A stretch of 6,128 bases of DNA, taken from positions 1 to 6,128 of the forward strand of contig JAGVUH010000018.1 in the NCBI GenBank assembly GCA_019136395.1. Direction: 5' to 3'. Shown one piece after another: positions 4,279 to 6,128 of the stretch. The stretch comes from Gammaproteobacteria bacterium (GTDB taxonomy: Bacteria > Pseudomonadota > Gammaproteobacteria > Chromatiales > Chromatiaceae). The notes beneath the pieces were generated by a model, which worked only from the letters and a program-made list of their open reading frames with translations, searched no databases and had not been told where the DNA came from. The position numbers were made by a program, and so were the translations under genes. Numbering within the stretch: position 1 is the first letter of the stretch; each line of letters starts with the position of its first letter.

Positions 4279-6128
4279 TCATCCTTGGCCAGCTCCGCTG
4301 GTATTTATCTTCGGCTTGGCAATATGCACCTCCAGGGGGTCGGAGCCCTTCAGGTGGATGTCGCGCTGGGGAAAGGGCAGGGAGACGGCGTGCTCGCGGA
4401 ATTTGCGCAGAATGGTCTGCTGGAGTTCGGAGGAGACTGGGCCGCGATCGTCGTATTGCGAGACGAAGCAGCGGGCCTGGAGCAGCAGGGCGCTGTCGCC
4501 GAAGCTCTCGAAGATAAAGGTTGGCGCCGGTTCCTTCAGGACCCGGGGGTCTTCCGCCACCGCCTCGGCCATGAGGCGCATGGCCAGGCCGACGTCGGCG
4601 CTGTAGTCCACCCCCAGCCGGATGACGATGCGGTTGAGGGCGTCGCTCAGGGTCCAGTTGAGTAACTGGCCGGTGATGAATTGCTTGTTCGGCACCAGCA
4701 GTTCCTGGCGGTCCCAGTTGCGCACCGTGGTGGCGCGGATGCGGATCTTGGTGACCGTGCCGGTGGTGTCGCCGATGGTCACCACATCGCCGACACGCAC
4801 CGGACGCTCGAAGAGGATGATGAGGCCGCTGATGAAATTGGCCACGATCTCCTGGAGGCCGAAGCCGATACCCACGCCCAGGGCGGCCACCAGCCACTGC
4901 ACTCGGCCCCAGGAGATGCCCAGGGTATCGGAGACGATCAGGGCGGCGATGGCGATGAGGGCGTAGGCGGTCAGGGTCTTGATGGCGTAGCGGGCGCCGG
5001 GGGAGACCGAGAAGCGGTCGAGCAGCAGGATCTCGATCAGGGCCGGCAGGTTGCGCACGGCGATGGTGGCCAGGGTGATGGTCGCCAGGATGAAGGCGAC
5101 GCTGGCGAGGGAGAAGCTCTTGAGCTTCTCCTCGCCACCCTCCATGCCCATGTAGGTCCAGAGGCTGATGTCCTGCAGGCGGGTGAAGGCGGGCATGACC
5201 TCGGACCAGATGGTCCAGAGACCGAGCAGGGCGGCGACGAAGATGACGGCGTTGAGCAGGCGTTGGGTCTGCTCGTCCAGGTTGGCCAGTTGCATCCGCC
5301 GTTCGGCGACGGGATGGATGGCCCCGGTCTTCTTGTCGTCCGGGTGATGGAGGGGCTCGTCGAGGGCGGCCTGGAGGGCCAGGCGGCGGCGGGTGACGCT
5401 GAGCCAGCGCAGGATGGACTGTTGCAGGATCACCAGGGCGAGGAACAGCCAGAGCTGTTCCACCAGCGAGGACAGGAGGGTGCCGGCGGTGTAGACGAAG
5501 CCGAGCACGGTGAGCAGGACCAGTCCCAGGGGGATGGCCAGGAAGCCCAGGTACCAGGCATGCCGCAGGCGGTTGAGCCAGCCCTCGGGGTGGGCTTGGA
5601 GGTAGCCCTGGGGTAGGCCCATGGCGGGGTGGAGCAGGCGGGCGAGGAACCAGGTCAAACCCAGGGTCAGGGCGATCAGGCTTAGGGATTGCAGCCCCAG
5701 GCCGAAGCTGGCGTCGGGGTCCTGAAAGAGCAGGGCGGTGATCAGGCCCAGGGGGACCAGGATGGCCGTGGCCCAGGCCATGTGGCGGCGGATCAGTACC
5801 AGGTTCGCGCCGGTCCAGCGGAAGTGCCGGTCGGCCACCCCGCCGGGCAGGCAGAGCAACTGCAAAAAGCGCAGCGAGAAAAAGCCCAAGGCGATGGCGA
5901 TGGCCGCCGCGCCCAGCCCCTTGGAGAAGACCGTGGCCGCGGGCGAGGCGCTCAGGCGCCACCCCAGGACCGCGATCAGCAGCGGCCAGCGCAGGGCGAG
6001 GAGCAGGGTCAGGCCCAGTCCTTCCAGGGTGAGGCGGAAGCTGTCGGTCTGGACCCGGCGCAAGGGCTCGGCCAGGGCCAGGAGGGCGCGCTTCATGGCC
6101 GGTCCCCGGAAGATCAGCCACACCAGGG
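4279..6128 (-). CDS. MscK/MscM-type large mechanosensitive channel (MscS superfamily), 5' end outside window
   Basis: The frame is open to the window edge, giving 615 C-terminal residues of a larger inner-membrane protein (full MscK-type channels are about 1,100 residues, with a periplasmic N-terminal region not seen here). Counting from the GTG at 6123 as residue 1, hydrophobic segments lie near 34-54, 70-91, 115-133, 139-163, 191-214, 218-238, 289-308, 338-358 and 380-400. The MscS pore helix and signature follow: WLVAALGVGIGFGLQE at 410-425, then VANFISGLIILFERPVRVGD at 427-446. The beta domain follows (GTVTKIRIRATTVRNWDRQE, 455-474, then LVPNK) and the cytoplasmic domain ends with FPQRDIHLKGSDPLEVH (584-600). 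These match E. coli MscK (KefA) and MscM (YjeP), which open under membrane tension to release solutes on osmotic downshock. Which of the two it is closer to cannot be decided without the N-terminus. Confidence 0.93.
   Translation of the reverse strand, partial: LVWLIFRGPAMKRALLALAEPLRRVQTDSFRLTLEGLGLTLLLALRWPLLIAVLGWRLSASPAATVFSKGLGAAAIAIALGFFSLRFLQLLCLPGGVADRHFRWTGANLVLIRRHMAWATAILVPLGLITALLFQDPDASFGLGLQSLSLIALTLGLTWFLARLLHPAMGLPQGYLQAHPEGWLNRLRHAWYLGFLAIPLGLVLLTVLGFVYTAGTLLSSLVEQLWLFLALVILQQSILRWLSVTRRRLALQAALDEPLHHPDDKKTGAIHPVAERRMQLANLDEQTQRLLNAVIFVAALLGLWTIWSEVMPAFTRLQDISLWTYMGMEGGEEKLKSFSLASVAFILATITLATIAVRNLPALIEILLLDRFSVSPGARYAIKTLTAYALIAIAALIVSDTLGISWGRVQWLVAALGVGIGFGLQEIVANFISGLIILFERPVRVGDVVTIGDTTGTVTKIRIRATTVRNWDRQELLVPNKQFITGQLLNWTLSDALNRIVIRLGVDYSADVGLAMRLMAEAVAEDPRVLKEPAPTFIFESFGDSALLLQARCFVSQYDDRGPVSSELQQTILRKFREHAVSLPFPQRDIHLKGSDPLEVHIAKPKINTSGAGQG

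Noticed and set aside
4083..4665. Plus-strand open frames crossing the convergent junction
   Set aside because: They overlap the small gene and the channel gene in wrong frames and have no good ribosome site or recognisable domain.
4681..5616. 311-codon plus-strand open frame inside the channel gene
   Set aside because: Acidic Gly/Asp/Gln-rich antisense shadow of the channel coding sequence, with no known motif.
4256..6121. 621-codon minus-strand open frame in a different frame from the channel gene
   Set aside because: It is Pro/Arg/His-rich with no membrane segments, whereas the overlapping frame gives an unmistakable MscS-family channel.
6121..6123. GTG as the true start of the channel gene
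   Set aside because: The frame stays open to the window edge and family members carry a long N-terminal region before this point, so this codon is most likely internal.

Overview
This is a GC-rich bacterial chromosomal segment. Its proteins match gammaproteobacterial families closely: an E. coli-type aminopeptidase N, a Grx3-like glutaredoxin, Hsp15 and an MscK/MscM-type channel. The strong G/C third-position bias fits a high-GC gammaproteobacterium, and a Chromatiales-like purple sulfur bacterium is a reasonable guess, but nothing in the window proves the taxon. There are no tRNA or rRNA genes, insertion sequences, CRISPR arrays or phage genes.

Layout. Bases 1-523 hold two minus-strand genes in tandem: grxC (glutaredoxin, 269-523), then hslR (Hsp15, S4 RNA-binding domain), whose 3' part leaves the window at base 1. 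A 259-bp divergent intergenic region (524-782) separates them from pepN (783-3662, plus strand), a full-length M1 aminopeptidase N with all catalytic residues. After a 166-bp gap containing several inverted repeats comes a small plus-strand gene of unknown function (3829-4203) with a strong ribosome binding site. It converges on the 3' end of a large minus-strand gene (4279 to past 6128) for a mechanosensitive channel of the MscK/MscM type, cut at its 5' end by the window edge.

The genes look like ordinary housekeeping functions: thiol redox, ribosome rescue under heat stress, peptide turnover and osmotic protection. I see no single pathway joining them and no convincing new multi-gene system. 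The points most worth a second look are: (i) a Gly/Ser-rich low-complexity insertion of roughly 80 residues inside the helical domain of PepN; (ii) two hairpins around the start codon of the small unknown gene, one enclosing its Shine-Dalgarno sequence and one a perfect 13-bp stem just inside the coding region; (iii) a Pro/Gly-rich N-terminal extension on Hsp15; and (iv) the small unknown protein itself, with a Trp/Tyr/Asp/Cys/His-rich motif.
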